NCBI RefSeq assembly: GCF_036245645.1
Contig: NZ_BTPE01000001.1
Span: 62,001 to 126,000, forward strand
Direction: 5' to 3'
Length of the DNA stretch: 64,000 nucleotides
DNA from: Algoriphagus taiwanensis
GTDB taxonomy: Bacteria; Bacteroidota; Bacteroidia; Cytophagales; Cyclobacteriaceae
This document shows positions 40,866 to 49,678 of this stretch, in pieces (within the stretch, counting starts at the first letter, position 1; every line of letters begins with the position of its first letter). The notes beneath the pieces were generated by a model. The model searched no databases. It was not told the origin of the DNA and saw nothing but the letters and a program-made list of their open reading frames with translations. The translations under genes were made by a program, and so were the position numbers.

Positions 40866-41198
40866 TTACTTGGCCAATGCTCCTGTTTTGTCTGGGTAAA
40901 TCGGAATCAGCTTATCCAAGCCGAGAATGCGGAATACCTCGACCACTTTCGGACTTAGTCCTGCGATCTTCAGGCTGATTTCTTTTTCTTGAAACTCTTC
41001 CAGATAAGACATAAACACGCCCAATCCGGCGGATGAGATATATTCCAGGTTACTCCCGTCGATCAAGATCGCACGAGATCCATTTTGGACCAATTCCTGA
41101 ATGGCTTCATCCAAGATGACTGAGTTACTGGCATCTACCTCTCCATCTAGGCTAAGGATATCGGTCAGGTCTTCTTTGGTTTTTTCCAGTCGGAGCAT
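40866..41198 (-). CDS. STAS-domain anti-sigma factor antagonist
   Basis: A 110-residue STAS protein of the SpoIIAA/RsbV type. The core is LDGEVDASNSVILDEAIQEL, then AILIDGSNLEYISSAGLGVFMSYL in part; the Ser of ISSAGLG is the usual phosphorylation site. Unphosphorylated antagonist would bind the kinase encoded next and release its client; the PP2C phosphatase gene 19 bases upstream would dephosphorylate it. The three genes give a complete switch. ATG at 41198. Cytoplasmic; the protein has no other domain. Confidence 0.92.
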   Translation of the reverse strand: MLRLEKTKEDLTDILSLDGEVDASNSVILDEAIQELVQNGSRAILIDGSNLEYISSAGLGVFMSYLEEFQEKEISLKIAGLSPKVVEVFRILGLDKLIPIYPDKTGALAK

Positions 41199-41217
41199 AT
41201 CGGATTAGGGGTTATTC

Positions 41218-43287
41218 TTACTGAGCTGAGGAGAGAGGGTTAAACTTGACTACCATGAGGGAGTAATCGTCATCGATCATTCCGTTGCCTCCCACGAAGT
41301 CATGAAGTGTATCGATCAAAATATTCTGTATTTCTTTTGGGTCCTTATCAGGATGCATCTCTACCAAGCTCCTGATTCTTTCAAATCCAAATTGTTGTCC
41401 TTTTTGATTTTTGGCTTCCACGATTCCGTCGGTAAACATCACCAAGATGTCTCCCTCGCCGTATTCCATGGTTTTCTCCTGAACGTGATTTTCGTACTGT
41501 CGGTTTCTTAATATTCCTAATCCCAGACCATCCTGCATCAAAAACTCGGATTTTTTCTCCCCTGATCTATAAAACAAAGTAGGAACATGACCTGCCCGGG
41601 AATGGCAGATTTGCTTGGACTGGGTATTGATCAGGAATATGGAAGCGGTGATGAAATGGTTTTTGCTCAGGCAGCGACTCAGTGCCGAATTGGCTTGAAT
41701 CATAAACTGGGCTGGAGAAAGATCTAGCTGAATGAGACTCTGGAATATTCCCTTCATCTGCGCCATATGGAAGGCTGCTGAAGTACCTTTTCCGGATACG
41801 TCTCCCATTATCAGAACATACTTTTCTTCACTGATCTCAAATGTGTCGTAATAATCTCCTCCTACTTCATCGGCAGCATTGGAATAGGCGCAGATCTCGA
41901 AAGTATCCGGGTGGTCCAGTCGAGTAGGCAAAAGGGATTTCTGCACGCGCTGAGCGATTTTGAGTTCCTCCTGATAGCGCTCGTTTCGGATGGCTTGATT
42001 GAGCAATCGGTGATTTTCCACCGCGATACTTGCCTGCCTTGAGAAAGTGCTGATGATTCCTATCATTTCCTTATTAAAGCCATCTCGGACTTCTTTTACC
42101 AAGAGGATCTGACCTGTTTTTTGGTTATTGACTACCAAGGGTACCACGAGTGCAGATTGGTACTTCAGATGATCCAATCTTAGGCTAAGGGGCTGAAGCA
42201 GATTCAGAGGGGTTGATTTTTCCCATTCTTGGATAGGACCCTCCATGATCTGAGCTAGGCTCTCCCGGTCCTTTTTGTCCAGAAATCTAAGTTGGATAGG
42301 AGAGTTTTTTTCGCCTTCATGAATATCCAGCCATGCCCCATCCGCGTAGGATGCACTCATGCAGGAATCCATCAGAATATCCAAAACCTGCTCTTCGTTT
42401 TCCTCCGGCTTGATAGACTGGCTGAGTCGCTGAAAATTGATGGTTTCGGTCAGCTTCTGCTCAAAAACAGAGGAAGTGGGCAGGTTGAACAAGGTCACCA
42501 AAAAGCTGAATAAGCCATACAAGAAGATGAAGCCAAACAAGGCAATCAGGAAGAGATTGTCCGTCAGGTTGACTTGATAGATTTCCGCATTGCTGTAGGC
42601 CAAAAACCGAGTGAAGAGAAAGGCGGTACTGACCAATATGAGAAAAAGGAAAAGCAGGGATTTCCATTTTTCTTTGAAATTCAGGTAAGGTATCCATTTG
42701 AGATTTCCCGCTAAAACAGCCGAAATAATCAAAAGGATTACCAATCCGAAGATGAAGGAATAATCCAGATTGTTTTTATTGAAAAAAACAAAAAACATGG
42801 CTACTAACAACGCAAATTCAAAGGCTTGCCATTGCTTGACTACCTGCTTTGTTTTCTGATAGAGAATGAGCGTTTTCCAGAGTAAAGCGGTGGAAATGAG
42901 GAAAATCGTAGTCAGCGCAAAATTGATATGGTAAAAAAAGTTTTTGAGAAAAGGGTCAGCGCCGAGTTTGCTTTCCCCTAAAGAAAAATAGAAGAGCTCG
43001 ATCACCAGGGCAATTCCACTGGCAAAAATACCTGTGGAGGCTCCTCTCCAGACCATTTCCAGAAAGTTTTTCTGCTTGTTTTTTTCCAGAGAATTGGTGT
43101 AAAAAAAGTACACACAGATAAAAAAGAGGATTTCAAGAATCCAGGTGATTTCGCTTGAGATTCCGGACTCCAGGGAATTGATCATTCCGAATATCCGGAC
43201 CAAATCCACAAAAAGCAGTGCCAGCCACACCAATAGGGATAATAGGAGTGTCAGTCTGCCGATATGGAATTTGGGTAGCTTGATCAT
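41218..43287 (-). CDS. Membrane-bound PP2C (SpoIIE/RsbU-like) serine phosphatase with GAF domain
   Basis: A 689-residue sensor phosphatase. Residues about 1-265 hold eight or so hydrophobic helices (for example LTLLLSLLVWLALLFVDLV and LLFLFLILVSTAFLFTRFLAY), a likely signal-sensing membrane domain. A GAF-like domain follows (about 290-445, IMDSCMSASYADGAWLDI to SRQASIAVENHRLLNQ), then a short linker helix and the PP2C/SpoIIE domain (about 475-685) with EVGGDYYDTF and LIMGDVSGKGTSAA carrying metal-binding Asp residues and FTDGIVEAKN near the end. It should reactivate the STAS antagonist encoded downstream. What it senses is unknown. ATG at 43287. Confidence 0.92.
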   Translation of the reverse strand: MIKLPKFHIGRLTLLLSLLVWLALLFVDLVRIFGMINSLESGISSEITWILEILFFICVYFFYTNSLEKNKQKNFLEMVWRGASTGIFASGIALVIELFYFSLGESKLGADPFLKNFFYHINFALTTIFLISTALLWKTLILYQKTKQVVKQWQAFEFALLVAMFFVFFNKNNLDYSFIFGLVILLIISAVLAGNLKWIPYLNFKEKWKSLLFLFLILVSTAFLFTRFLAYSNAEIYQVNLTDNLFLIALFGFIFLYGLFSFLVTLFNLPTSSVFEQKLTETINFQRLSQSIKPEENEEQVLDILMDSCMSASYADGAWLDIHEGEKNSPIQLRFLDKKDRESLAQIMEGPIQEWEKSTPLNLLQPLSLRLDHLKYQSALVVPLVVNNQKTGQILLVKEVRDGFNKEMIGIISTFSRQASIAVENHRLLNQAIRNERYQEELKIAQRVQKSLLPTRLDHPDTFEICAYSNAADEVGGDYYDTFEISEEKYVLIMGDVSGKGTSAAFHMAQMKGIFQSLIQLDLSPAQFMIQANSALSRCLSKNHFITASIFLINTQSKQICHSRAGHVPTLFYRSGEKKSEFLMQDGLGLGILRNRQYENHVQEKTMEYGEGDILVMFTDGIVEAKNQKGQQFGFERIRSLVEMHPDKDPKEIQNILIDTLHDFVGGNGMIDDDYSLMVVKFNPLSSAQ

Positions 43288-43382
43288 GGATAAATGATCA
43301 CAATAATACTCAATCTGAGCTAAACTGAATCAGTGAAAGTCCAACCGAGTGCCGGGCTGATGTTAAAAATTGTAAACCGGAT

Positions 43383-43694
43383 TTAAAGGACCACCAAGTC
43401 ATCTACGACTCCCTGTCCTACATGGTCGTCGATGAGTGCAAGGATTTTGGAGCGGTTGAGGAGAAGCTCTTTTTTCAAGGGGCCGGAACTGATGCGGACA
43501 TAGAGTTTCTTTTCTTTGACAAACAGTCCATTGGTCCGGCTGGAGATGGTTTTTCCTACGATTTCCGGCCAAGAATTGATCAACAGGTTCTCCTGGTATT
43601 TGCCTTCTAGCCTGTAGGCTTTGAGCAGCTCTTTGAACGCTGACTCTAGTGGAGCAGCTTCTTTTTTTCTACCGGGGTTGTTGTCGTAGGCCAT
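43383..43694 (-). CDS. DUF721 (DciA-like) protein
   Basis: A 103-residue protein of the DUF721 family, which includes the DnaB helicase loader/operator DciA. The KH-like fold is visible: LESAFKELLKAYRLEGKYQE, then INSWPEIVGKTISSRTNGLFV, KKLYVRISSGPLKKELLLNR and a C-terminal helix. In bacteria without DnaC, DciA assists helicase loading at the origin. Whether this short Bacteroidota form does so is not shown by the sequence. The hemW stop lies 4 bases below its start on the transcript order hemW-DUF721 (hemW first). Confidence 0.85.
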   Translation of the reverse strand: MAYDNNPGRKKEAAPLESAFKELLKAYRLEGKYQENLLINSWPEIVGKTISSRTNGLFVKEKKLYVRISSGPLKKELLLNRSKILALIDDHVGQGVVDDLVVL

Positions 43695-43698
43695 AGGT

Positions 43699-44820
43699 TC
43701 AGACGAAAAGTTCGGCAGCGATACTGTCTGCCAAGAGCATTCCTGATGGGGTCAAAGATAGGGTATTCCCTTCCTGAATCAGCCATCCTGCCTGTTCAAA
43801 TTTGCGGATCTCTCTCTTTTTTTCCTCCTTCAGCCAAATTCCAAATTTTTCTGCGAAAACCTCTAAATCCAACCCCCAAACTGTCCTTAGCGAGGTTAAA
43901 ATCAACTCGTTGGCTCTGTCTCCGGGAGTGTCCTCCTCAATTTCGTAGACCAGGTTTCCAGAGCCTAGAGCAGCGAGGTATTTGGCATTGGACGCCAAGT
44001 TTGCACCCCGGGATTTCCCATCAAAAGAATGTGCACTTGGCCCAATCCCTAAGTAGGGAACTCCTCTCCAATAGTTAGTATTGTGCAGGGCCCATTTTCC
44101 GGGTTTACCAAAGTTGGATATTTCGTATTGGACATAGCCTGCTCTTTGGGTTTCTTCCTGAAGCCATTCCAATTGTTCCGCCACAAAGTCCTCCTCGGCA
44201 GGAATGAATTTTCCTTTTTTCGTCCAATTGCCCAAGGCCGTTTTGGGCTCCACAGTGAGGCTGTAGGCAGAAATATGTCCAGGGTCTTGCTCCAGAGCTA
44301 GCTGAAGGTCTCTTCTCCAAAGGCTGTGATCCGAATGAGGAAATCCATAAATCAGATCTATGCTGAACTTTTCAAAACCGGCTTTTCGGGAGATTTCAAG
44401 CGCTTTGAGTGCTTGGTCTGCAGAGTGACTTCGGTTGTAAAAATGGAGAATCTCCGGCTGGAAGCTTTGAATTCCCAAACTCAGACGGTCTATCCCAAGG
44501 GCTTTCCATTCTTCCAAGCGCGTGGGCATCAAATCATCTGGATTGGCTTCCAGAGTGACTTCCTCCAACTCACAATGAAAATTAGTCTTCACGGAGGACA
44601 GGATGGCTTCGAGCTGTATTCGGCTCAATAAAGAAGGTGTCCCACCTCCAAAGTAAACGGTCCTTATTTTTTCTCCGGCCAACTCATGCTTTCTGATCTC
44701 AAGCTCAAGGTTGAGGCAATCCACGAGCTCGGACATCCTGGAGAGGTTGGTAGAGAAATGAAAATCACAGTAATGGCAAGCTTGCCTGCAAAATGGAATA
44801 TGAATATAGATGCCTGCCAA
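43699..44820 (-). CDS. hemW: HemW, radical SAM heme chaperone
   Basis: HemW is a radical SAM protein related to coproporphyrinogen dehydrogenase HemN that binds and transfers heme. The 373-residue protein has the CxxxCxxC cluster motif at Cys11, Cys15 and Cys18 (PFCRQACHYCDF), the SAM-binding FGGGTPSLL near 57-65, LEANPDDL and LSLGIQSF, with a C-terminal HemN-type domain. It lacks HemN's N-terminal extension and fits HemW length (about 375). Older annotations would call it oxygen-independent coproporphyrinogen oxidase. ATG at 44820; DUF721 gene follows 4 bases later. Confidence 0.93.
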   Translation of the reverse strand: MAGIYIHIPFCRQACHYCDFHFSTNLSRMSELVDCLNLELEIRKHELAGEKIRTVYFGGGTPSLLSRIQLEAILSSVKTNFHCELEEVTLEANPDDLMPTRLEEWKALGIDRLSLGIQSFQPEILHFYNRSHSADQALKALEISRKAGFEKFSIDLIYGFPHSDHSLWRRDLQLALEQDPGHISAYSLTVEPKTALGNWTKKGKFIPAEEDFVAEQLEWLQEETQRAGYVQYEISNFGKPGKWALHNTNYWRGVPYLGIGPSAHSFDGKSRGANLASNAKYLAALGSGNLVYEIEEDTPGDRANELILTSLRTVWGLDLEVFAEKFGIWLKEEKKREIRKFEQAGWLIQEGNTLSLTPSGMLLADSIAAELFV

Positions 44821-44839
44821 TAGGATTTCGGTTATTTTG

Positions 44840-44847
44840 CAAATATA
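44840..44847 (-). promoter_or_regulatory. Candidate promoter of hemW
   Basis: On the minus strand the site reads TATATTTG (exact TAnnTTTG), 20 bases before the hemW ATG. The plus strand has TTATTTTGC at 44832-44840, a possible variant for the divergent barrel gene. Confidence 0.6.
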
Positions 44848-44863
44848 ACCAATCCCCCTGTCC

Positions 44864-46558
44864 TTGAAGTTTAGGTTTGAATTCCTTTTTCTGCTGCTTC
44901 TTTTCTCTCCTCTAAGTCTTCGGGGGCAGGAGGTATTTGGGGTGTTTCTCCAAATAGAAAAGGTGCCAAAGCAGGAGATTTCCTACTTTCCATCCAAAGA
45001 GCGAGCCGCAAGCCAAGCAGATTCCAGTTTGCAACAAATGCGGTCAAGGGGATTTCTCCAAGCTAAAATCTTGGAGAAAAACGGACACGATACTCTAGTC
45101 TATCAGGTGGAATCGGGCCCCCTATACTCCTGGAGTGGGCTTGAACTCGCCTCAGTACCGGAGGATTTTTTGGAGGCTAAAGGCCAGCCCGGAGAGGAAT
45201 ATACTGCCCCATATATTTGGATAGAAGATTTACTGGATTTCGCAGAGGATAAAGGATTGCCATTTGCGGAGGTAAAAATTGACAGTGTTCAAATCCAAGG
45301 AACTCAACTCACCGGAAGAATTGATTTCAATCCTGGCCCGCTGATTACTTGGGATAGCCTTTCTCTGGCTGGAAATGCAAAGACCCAACTAACTTATCTC
45401 CAGCTCCTATCCAGATTGGAGGTTGGTCGGCCTTTTTCCCAAAGCAGATTGGAAGAGTCGACCAAGTTGCTTCAGAAATCCCCTTATTTTTCACTGTTAG
45501 GGCCTCCTCAGATGAGTTTTCAGCAACAAAAAGCTATCCCTGTTTTTTCCTTGCAGGAGAGAAGGTTGAATGTATTTGATGGAGTGATTGGTTTTTTACC
45601 CAATGAAAATGAGCCGGGAAAGCTTCTGGTCACTGGGCAGGTAGATTTGCAGTTGTATCATTTGGGAGGAAAAGGAAGGGATATTTCCCTTCAATGGCAG
45701 CGACTCAATGTGCAGTCTCAAGCTTTGGATCTGAAATACAAAGAGTCATTTATTTTCAGGTCGCCACTAGATGCTTCAGTAGAATTTAGTCTACTGAGGC
45801 AGGATAGCTCTTTTGTCAATCGTTCCTTTGTTTTGGACTTTGGCTACCGGGTTTCAGACAGCGGGTATTTAAACTTTTTTACTCGGAGACAAGCAGGAGA
45901 CTTGCTGGACCAGCCCGGGTTTGATCCTCAGCAGTTACCAGCAGCCATAGATTACCGCTGGAATCAGTACGGAATAGGCGGAGAATGGAATCTTCTGGAT
46001 GATTTGAGATTTCCCAGAAGGGGGTGGAGGCTATCCGGAGAATTTTCTGCAGGAAATAAGCGGGTCTTGGAAAACACAGGTATTCCTGAGGAGCTATACG
46101 AAGGGCTGACAGAAAATTCAACTCAGATTCAGGGCAGGATAGAAGCAGAAAAACATGTTTTTTTCAAGCCAGTCTGGGGGATGTGGATTCGGGGTTCTGG
46201 GGGTATCCTCGAAAATCCAAATCTATTTCTCAATGAACTATTTCGGATAGGAGGACTCAATAGCATTCGAGGCTTCAATGAGAAATTTTTCTTTGCCCGT
46301 CACTATGGATTTGTCAATTTGGAACAGCGGCTGTTTTTTGGACAGAATTCTTACTTGATGGTCTTTGGAGACTTCGGTGTGCTCAATAACCCGTACTTTT
46401 CTCCTCAAAAGGACACACCTTTTTCTTTTGGATCAGGAATTAATTTGGACACCGAGGGAGGATTGTTCAGTTTTGTATTTGCATTGGGCAAGTCAAATAT
46501 CCAACCCTTGTCCTTTGAATACGCTCGTGTGCACTTTGGATATTTAGCAAGATTTTAA
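44864..46558 (+). CDS. Omp85-superfamily outer-membrane protein, TamA/BamA-like
   Basis: A 564-residue protein with a signal peptide ending near residue 21 (SLRG/QEVFG), starting at TTG 44864 (no ATG fits the leader). The periplasmic part (about 25-240) has POTRA-like segments such as VKIDSVQIQGTQLTGRI and WDSLSLAGNAKTQLTYL. The C-terminal barrel (about 250-564) carries the Omp85 loop motif NSIRGFNEKF and ends ARVHFGYLARF with a terminal Phe. It is shorter than BamA and separate from the bamA cluster, so a TamA-type or specialised assembly role is inferred. The DUF4271 gene starts 9 bases after its stop. Confidence 0.85.
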   Translation: MKFRFEFLFLLLLFSPLSLRGQEVFGVFLQIEKVPKQEISYFPSKERAASQADSSLQQMRSRGFLQAKILEKNGHDTLVYQVESGPLYSWSGLELASVPEDFLEAKGQPGEEYTAPYIWIEDLLDFAEDKGLPFAEVKIDSVQIQGTQLTGRIDFNPGPLITWDSLSLAGNAKTQLTYLQLLSRLEVGRPFSQSRLEESTKLLQKSPYFSLLGPPQMSFQQQKAIPVFSLQERRLNVFDGVIGFLPNENEPGKLLVTGQVDLQLYHLGGKGRDISLQWQRLNVQSQALDLKYKESFIFRSPLDASVEFSLLRQDSSFVNRSFVLDFGYRVSDSGYLNFFTRRQAGDLLDQPGFDPQQLPAAIDYRWNQYGIGGEWNLLDDLRFPRRGWRLSGEFSAGNKRVLENTGIPEELYEGLTENSTQIQGRIEAEKHVFFKPVWGMWIRGSGGILENPNLFLNELFRIGGLNSIRGFNEKFFFARHYGFVNLEQRLFFGQNSYLMVFGDFGVLNNPYFSPQKDTPFSFGSGINLDTEGGLFSFVFALGKSNIQPLSFEYARVHFGYLARF

Positions 46559-46567
46559 TCAGGTCTG

Positions 46568-47683
46568 ATGAGACGCCTATTATTTGCGATTTTCGGGTTT
46601 TTGTGGAGTACTCTGGGAACTCATGCACAGGTGCTGGAAACCTATGAAGTCACCCAGAATAATTCAGAAGGAGGAAGTCTGCTCAACCCAAAAGTTGCCT
46701 ACGAATTTGCACTTTCTTCTTCCAGTTTCCCCTATTCCAACTTCGCCATAGAAGCGGCGGCTGAGAGCACCTTATTTCTTGACGGAAGACTTTGGATGAC
46801 AACGGAGAGAGATACCTTGGTTTTGATTTCTTTGAAACAAATAGAGAAAATTGCCGGAAGCGAAGATTTCAAATTAATCATTTTCACTCCAAAGGCTAAA
46901 GGAGATTGGGTTTCAGTCCAAAAAGTCCTGAATCTACCTCAGCACACCGAAGAAGTCGACGGGGATGAAATTTCTTCAGCTCCTATTCCTCGTGCTTCCT
47001 ATGGAGCTGAGATCAGAGATTTCTTTTTTGTCAGCTTACTGATCATTTTATTTTTGGTAGCTCTGTACAGATTGGCCTACCCGTATTTGCTCTCGGCACT
47101 TCTACAGCCCGTTTCTGTGCTGAGTGCTGAGGATTTTTCAGACTCAGGAAGTTTGCAGAAGTTTTTTTCGTTTGATATTCTCTCCTACCTTTTTATAGTC
47201 AGTTTGATGGTAGCTCAGCTTTTATTGATGATTGGAGTGGTTTTTCGTCCTCAGCAGCTCATGGCGCAGGTTGGAATGGAGTATTCCTCTTTGATTTTGA
47301 TTTGGATCGGATTGAGTTTCCTTGTTTTTCTATCCATCGTGATCAAGTTTGTGGGGATTCGGCTGATTTCGTACTTCTTTGATTTGACTAAGGTGGATTT
47401 TGCTCACTTTTTTTACCTGCTAAGGTTGATTGTTTTGGGTGTAGCCCTAATCGCTGCAGGGATGGCATTCTTTGTTGTGAATGACTTTGGGAGGATGGGA
47501 CAGATGTTACCCTATTTCATAAAAGGGATTTTTTGGGTGTATCTGGCTGCGATTTTAGCTTTGTTTCTCATTATGATGAATCGGCTTAGTTTTAAGAAAT
47601 ATCATTTATTTACTTACCTTTGCATCGCCGAACTGGTGCCTTTTCTCATCCTATCCAAGTGGGTTTCGGCCTGGTTGTTTTAA
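46568..47683 (+). CDS. DUF4271 membrane protein
   Basis: A 371-residue protein with an N-terminal signal-like segment (about 1-20, ending GTHAQ), a soluble region (about 25-150), and then about seven hydrophobic helices to the C-terminus (from DFFFVSLLIILFLVALYRL to ELVPFLILSKWVSAWLF). This matches DUF4271, found mainly in Bacteroidota and commonly beside hemD, as here. No catalytic motif is visible and the function is unknown. ATG at 46568; hemD follows after 34 bases. Confidence 0.82.
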   Translation: MRRLLFAIFGFLWSTLGTHAQVLETYEVTQNNSEGGSLLNPKVAYEFALSSSSFPYSNFAIEAAAESTLFLDGRLWMTTERDTLVLISLKQIEKIAGSEDFKLIIFTPKAKGDWVSVQKVLNLPQHTEEVDGDEISSAPIPRASYGAEIRDFFFVSLLIILFLVALYRLAYPYLLSALLQPVSVLSAEDFSDSGSLQKFFSFDILSYLFIVSLMVAQLLLMIGVVFRPQQLMAQVGMEYSSLILIWIGLSFLVFLSIVIKFVGIRLISYFFDLTKVDFAHFFYLLRLIVLGVALIAAGMAFFVVNDFGRMGQMLPYFIKGIFWVYLAAILALFLIMMNRLSFKKYHLFTYLCIAELVPFLILSKWVSAWLF

Positions 47684-47717
47684 CGAATGTTTTTAAATAA
47701 ATATTGATAAATCTGGT

Positions 47718-48491
47718 ATGAGTAATACTCCAAAAGATCGATTTAAGCCTGTCAAAAGTATTTTAGTTTCTCAGCCCAAGCCCAATGACGTCAATTCTCC
47801 CTATTTGCAATTGGCAGAGAAATACAACCTTAAAATTGATTTCCGCCAGTTTATCAAAGTAGAGCCAGTTCCTCCTAAGGAATTCAGGAAGCAAAAGATT
47901 GATATTCTGAAGCATACAGCGATCATTTTTACAAGCAGAAATGCGATAGATCATTTCTTTGCGATATGTAAGGACTTTAAAATAGAGATGCCTGCAGAGA
48001 TGAAATATTTTTGTATTTCTGACCAAACGGCTCATTACCTTCAGAAGTATATCGTCATCCGCAAGCGCAAGCTTTTTGTGGGACAGCGGACAGCACAGGA
48101 TTTGTTTGATTACTTCAAGAAGCACAAAAACGAAAAATACCTTTTCCCTTGTTCGGATATTCGAAAGGATGATATTCCGGAATACATGGAGAAAAACGGG
48201 ATCGCATTCACTGAAGCCATCATTTACCATACTTTGCCAGCCGATCTATCGGATTTAGCTGATGTCAAGTATGATATTTTGGCATTTTTCAGTCCATCTG
48301 GATTAAAGTCATTGAAGCAGAATTTTCCTGATTTTGTCCAGGGAAAGACAAGAATTGCTGCCTTCGGGCCCACTACTTCTCAGGCTGTACGGGATTTGGG
48401 GTTGATTTTGGACATCGAAGCACCGATGCCCAATGCGCCAAGTATGACCGGTGCATTGGAACTTTACATCAAGAAGGCCAATAATTTGTAA
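47718..48491 (+). CDS. hemD: Uroporphyrinogen-III synthase
   Basis: HemD cyclises hydroxymethylbilane to uroporphyrinogen III in heme synthesis. The 257-residue protein has the two-domain HemD pattern: VKSILVSQPKPND at the start, HTAIIFTSRNAIDHFF near 75, then the second domain with ILAFFSPSGLKSLKQNF and TRIAAFGPTTSQAVRDLG. HemD sequences are always weakly conserved, but these segments and the length (about 250) fit. ATG at 47718. It sits between the DUF4271 gene and porP; hemW lies 3 kb upstream on the other strand. Confidence 0.88.
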   Translation: MSNTPKDRFKPVKSILVSQPKPNDVNSPYLQLAEKYNLKIDFRQFIKVEPVPPKEFRKQKIDILKHTAIIFTSRNAIDHFFAICKDFKIEMPAEMKYFCISDQTAHYLQKYIVIRKRKLFVGQRTAQDLFDYFKKHKNEKYLFPCSDIRKDDIPEYMEKNGIAFTEAIIYHTLPADLSDLADVKYDILAFFSPSGLKSLKQNFPDFVQGKTRIAAFGPTTSQAVRDLGLILDIEAPMPNAPSMTGALELYIKKANNL

Positions 48492-48564
48492 ATCTTAGAA
48501 TCATTTTCTGTGGATTTTCAGTTTAAATGTTTACACTCGTTAAAAATTGAATAATTCACACGCA

Positions 48565-49551
48565 ATGTCAACAAATAGCCGTTTGGACAATTTTTTGAAA
48601 TGCATGAAGTATTTGCTGATTTTGATCTTTTTCAGCCCGATACTTACGCATGCGCAGCAAGATGCCCAGTTTACGCAATACATGTTCAATGGCATGTTTT
48701 ACAACCCTGCCTTCGCCGGTAAAGATGGGGGCTATCGCTTTTCGGCTTTGCATCGATCCCAATGGGCTGGGTATACTACAAGCAGTGGACAAGGGGGGGC
48801 TCCAATTACCCAACTGATCACTGCTCAGGGAAGATTGGATACTAAAAATATTGGGTATGGTCTCACCCTAGTAAACGATCAGATCGGTCCCTCCAATAAC
48901 TTGGAGGTGAATCTTCAGGGCAGTTATCATAAAAAGCTGAGAAGAGGTGTACTAAGTCTGGGTGGTTCGGTTGGAATGTTTTCCAGCTCATTGGATTATG
49001 GGGAATTGATTATTGTCAACCCGGAGCCAAACTTGCCGAGTTCGGGTAGGGAGAATCAAATAGCTCTAGACTTTAGTGTAGGTGTGCTCTATGATCGGGG
49101 AGATTATTACATCGGTCTTAGTGGAAAGCACCTCAATCAACCGACTTTCGATTTTGGAGACGACAGCTATGCCAATCAGCTTAAAAATCATTCCTATCTA
49201 TTATTCGGTTACCGAATCCGTCCTATTGGTCAATTGAGAATTGAGCCAAGTTTTCTTCTAAAAACAGTTTCCTTTAATAATTTTTCCTACGATGTGAGCG
49301 TTATGGCAACACATCAAAACAGAATTAATGCCGGTTTGGCCTTCAGAGGGGAAGAGTCTCTGTCTGTCATTCTGGGATACAGCATTCTCAAGGACAACTC
49401 TCTTAAACTAGGGTATGCTTTTGACTTGGTGATAAGTGGGGTAGAAGCCAAATCACCTACAAGTCATGAATTTATGCTTCGGTATGTCTTGACGGATGTA
49501 ACCAGAGAAGTACAGCGTGTGATTCAAAGGACCCCTCGATTTAGATACTAA
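48565..49551 (+). CDS. porP: PorP/SprF-family type IX secretion outer-membrane protein
   Basis: PorP/SprF proteins are outer-membrane barrels that help the type IX system attach or export surface proteins. The signal peptide region is MKYLLILIFFSPILTHA followed by QQDAQFTQYMFNGMFYNPAFAG, the family's hallmark N-terminus. The rest is barrel-like, with SALHRSQWAGY, DQIGPSNNLEVNLQGSYH and SGKHLNQPTFDFG, and ends HEFMLRYVL with a C-terminal tail. I use ATG 48565; ATG 48604, which gives a shorter leader, and TTG 48547 are alternatives. Directly upstream of gldK, it gives the porP-K-L-M-N order known from Porphyromonas. Confidence 0.92.
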   Translation: MSTNSRLDNFLKCMKYLLILIFFSPILTHAQQDAQFTQYMFNGMFYNPAFAGKDGGYRFSALHRSQWAGYTTSSGQGGAPITQLITAQGRLDTKNIGYGLTLVNDQIGPSNNLEVNLQGSYHKKLRRGVLSLGGSVGMFSSSLDYGELIIVNPEPNLPSSGRENQIALDFSVGVLYDRGDYYIGLSGKHLNQPTFDFGDDSYANQLKNHSYLLFGYRIRPIGQLRIEPSFLLKTVSFNNFSYDVSVMATHQNRINAGLAFRGEESLSVILGYSILKDNSLKLGYAFDLVISGVEAKSPTSHEFMLRYVLTDVTREVQRVIQRTPRFRY

Positions 49552-49678
49552 ATGCATCAAAATCAGGGAGCTTTGGCTACGGAAATTATTCGTGTAAAAT
49601 TGGCAGGTAATTTGCATTATTAGGATTTATTCTTCTAATTTTCGCCATTCAAGCAGGTTTTGCGATTGAAAAAATTTG

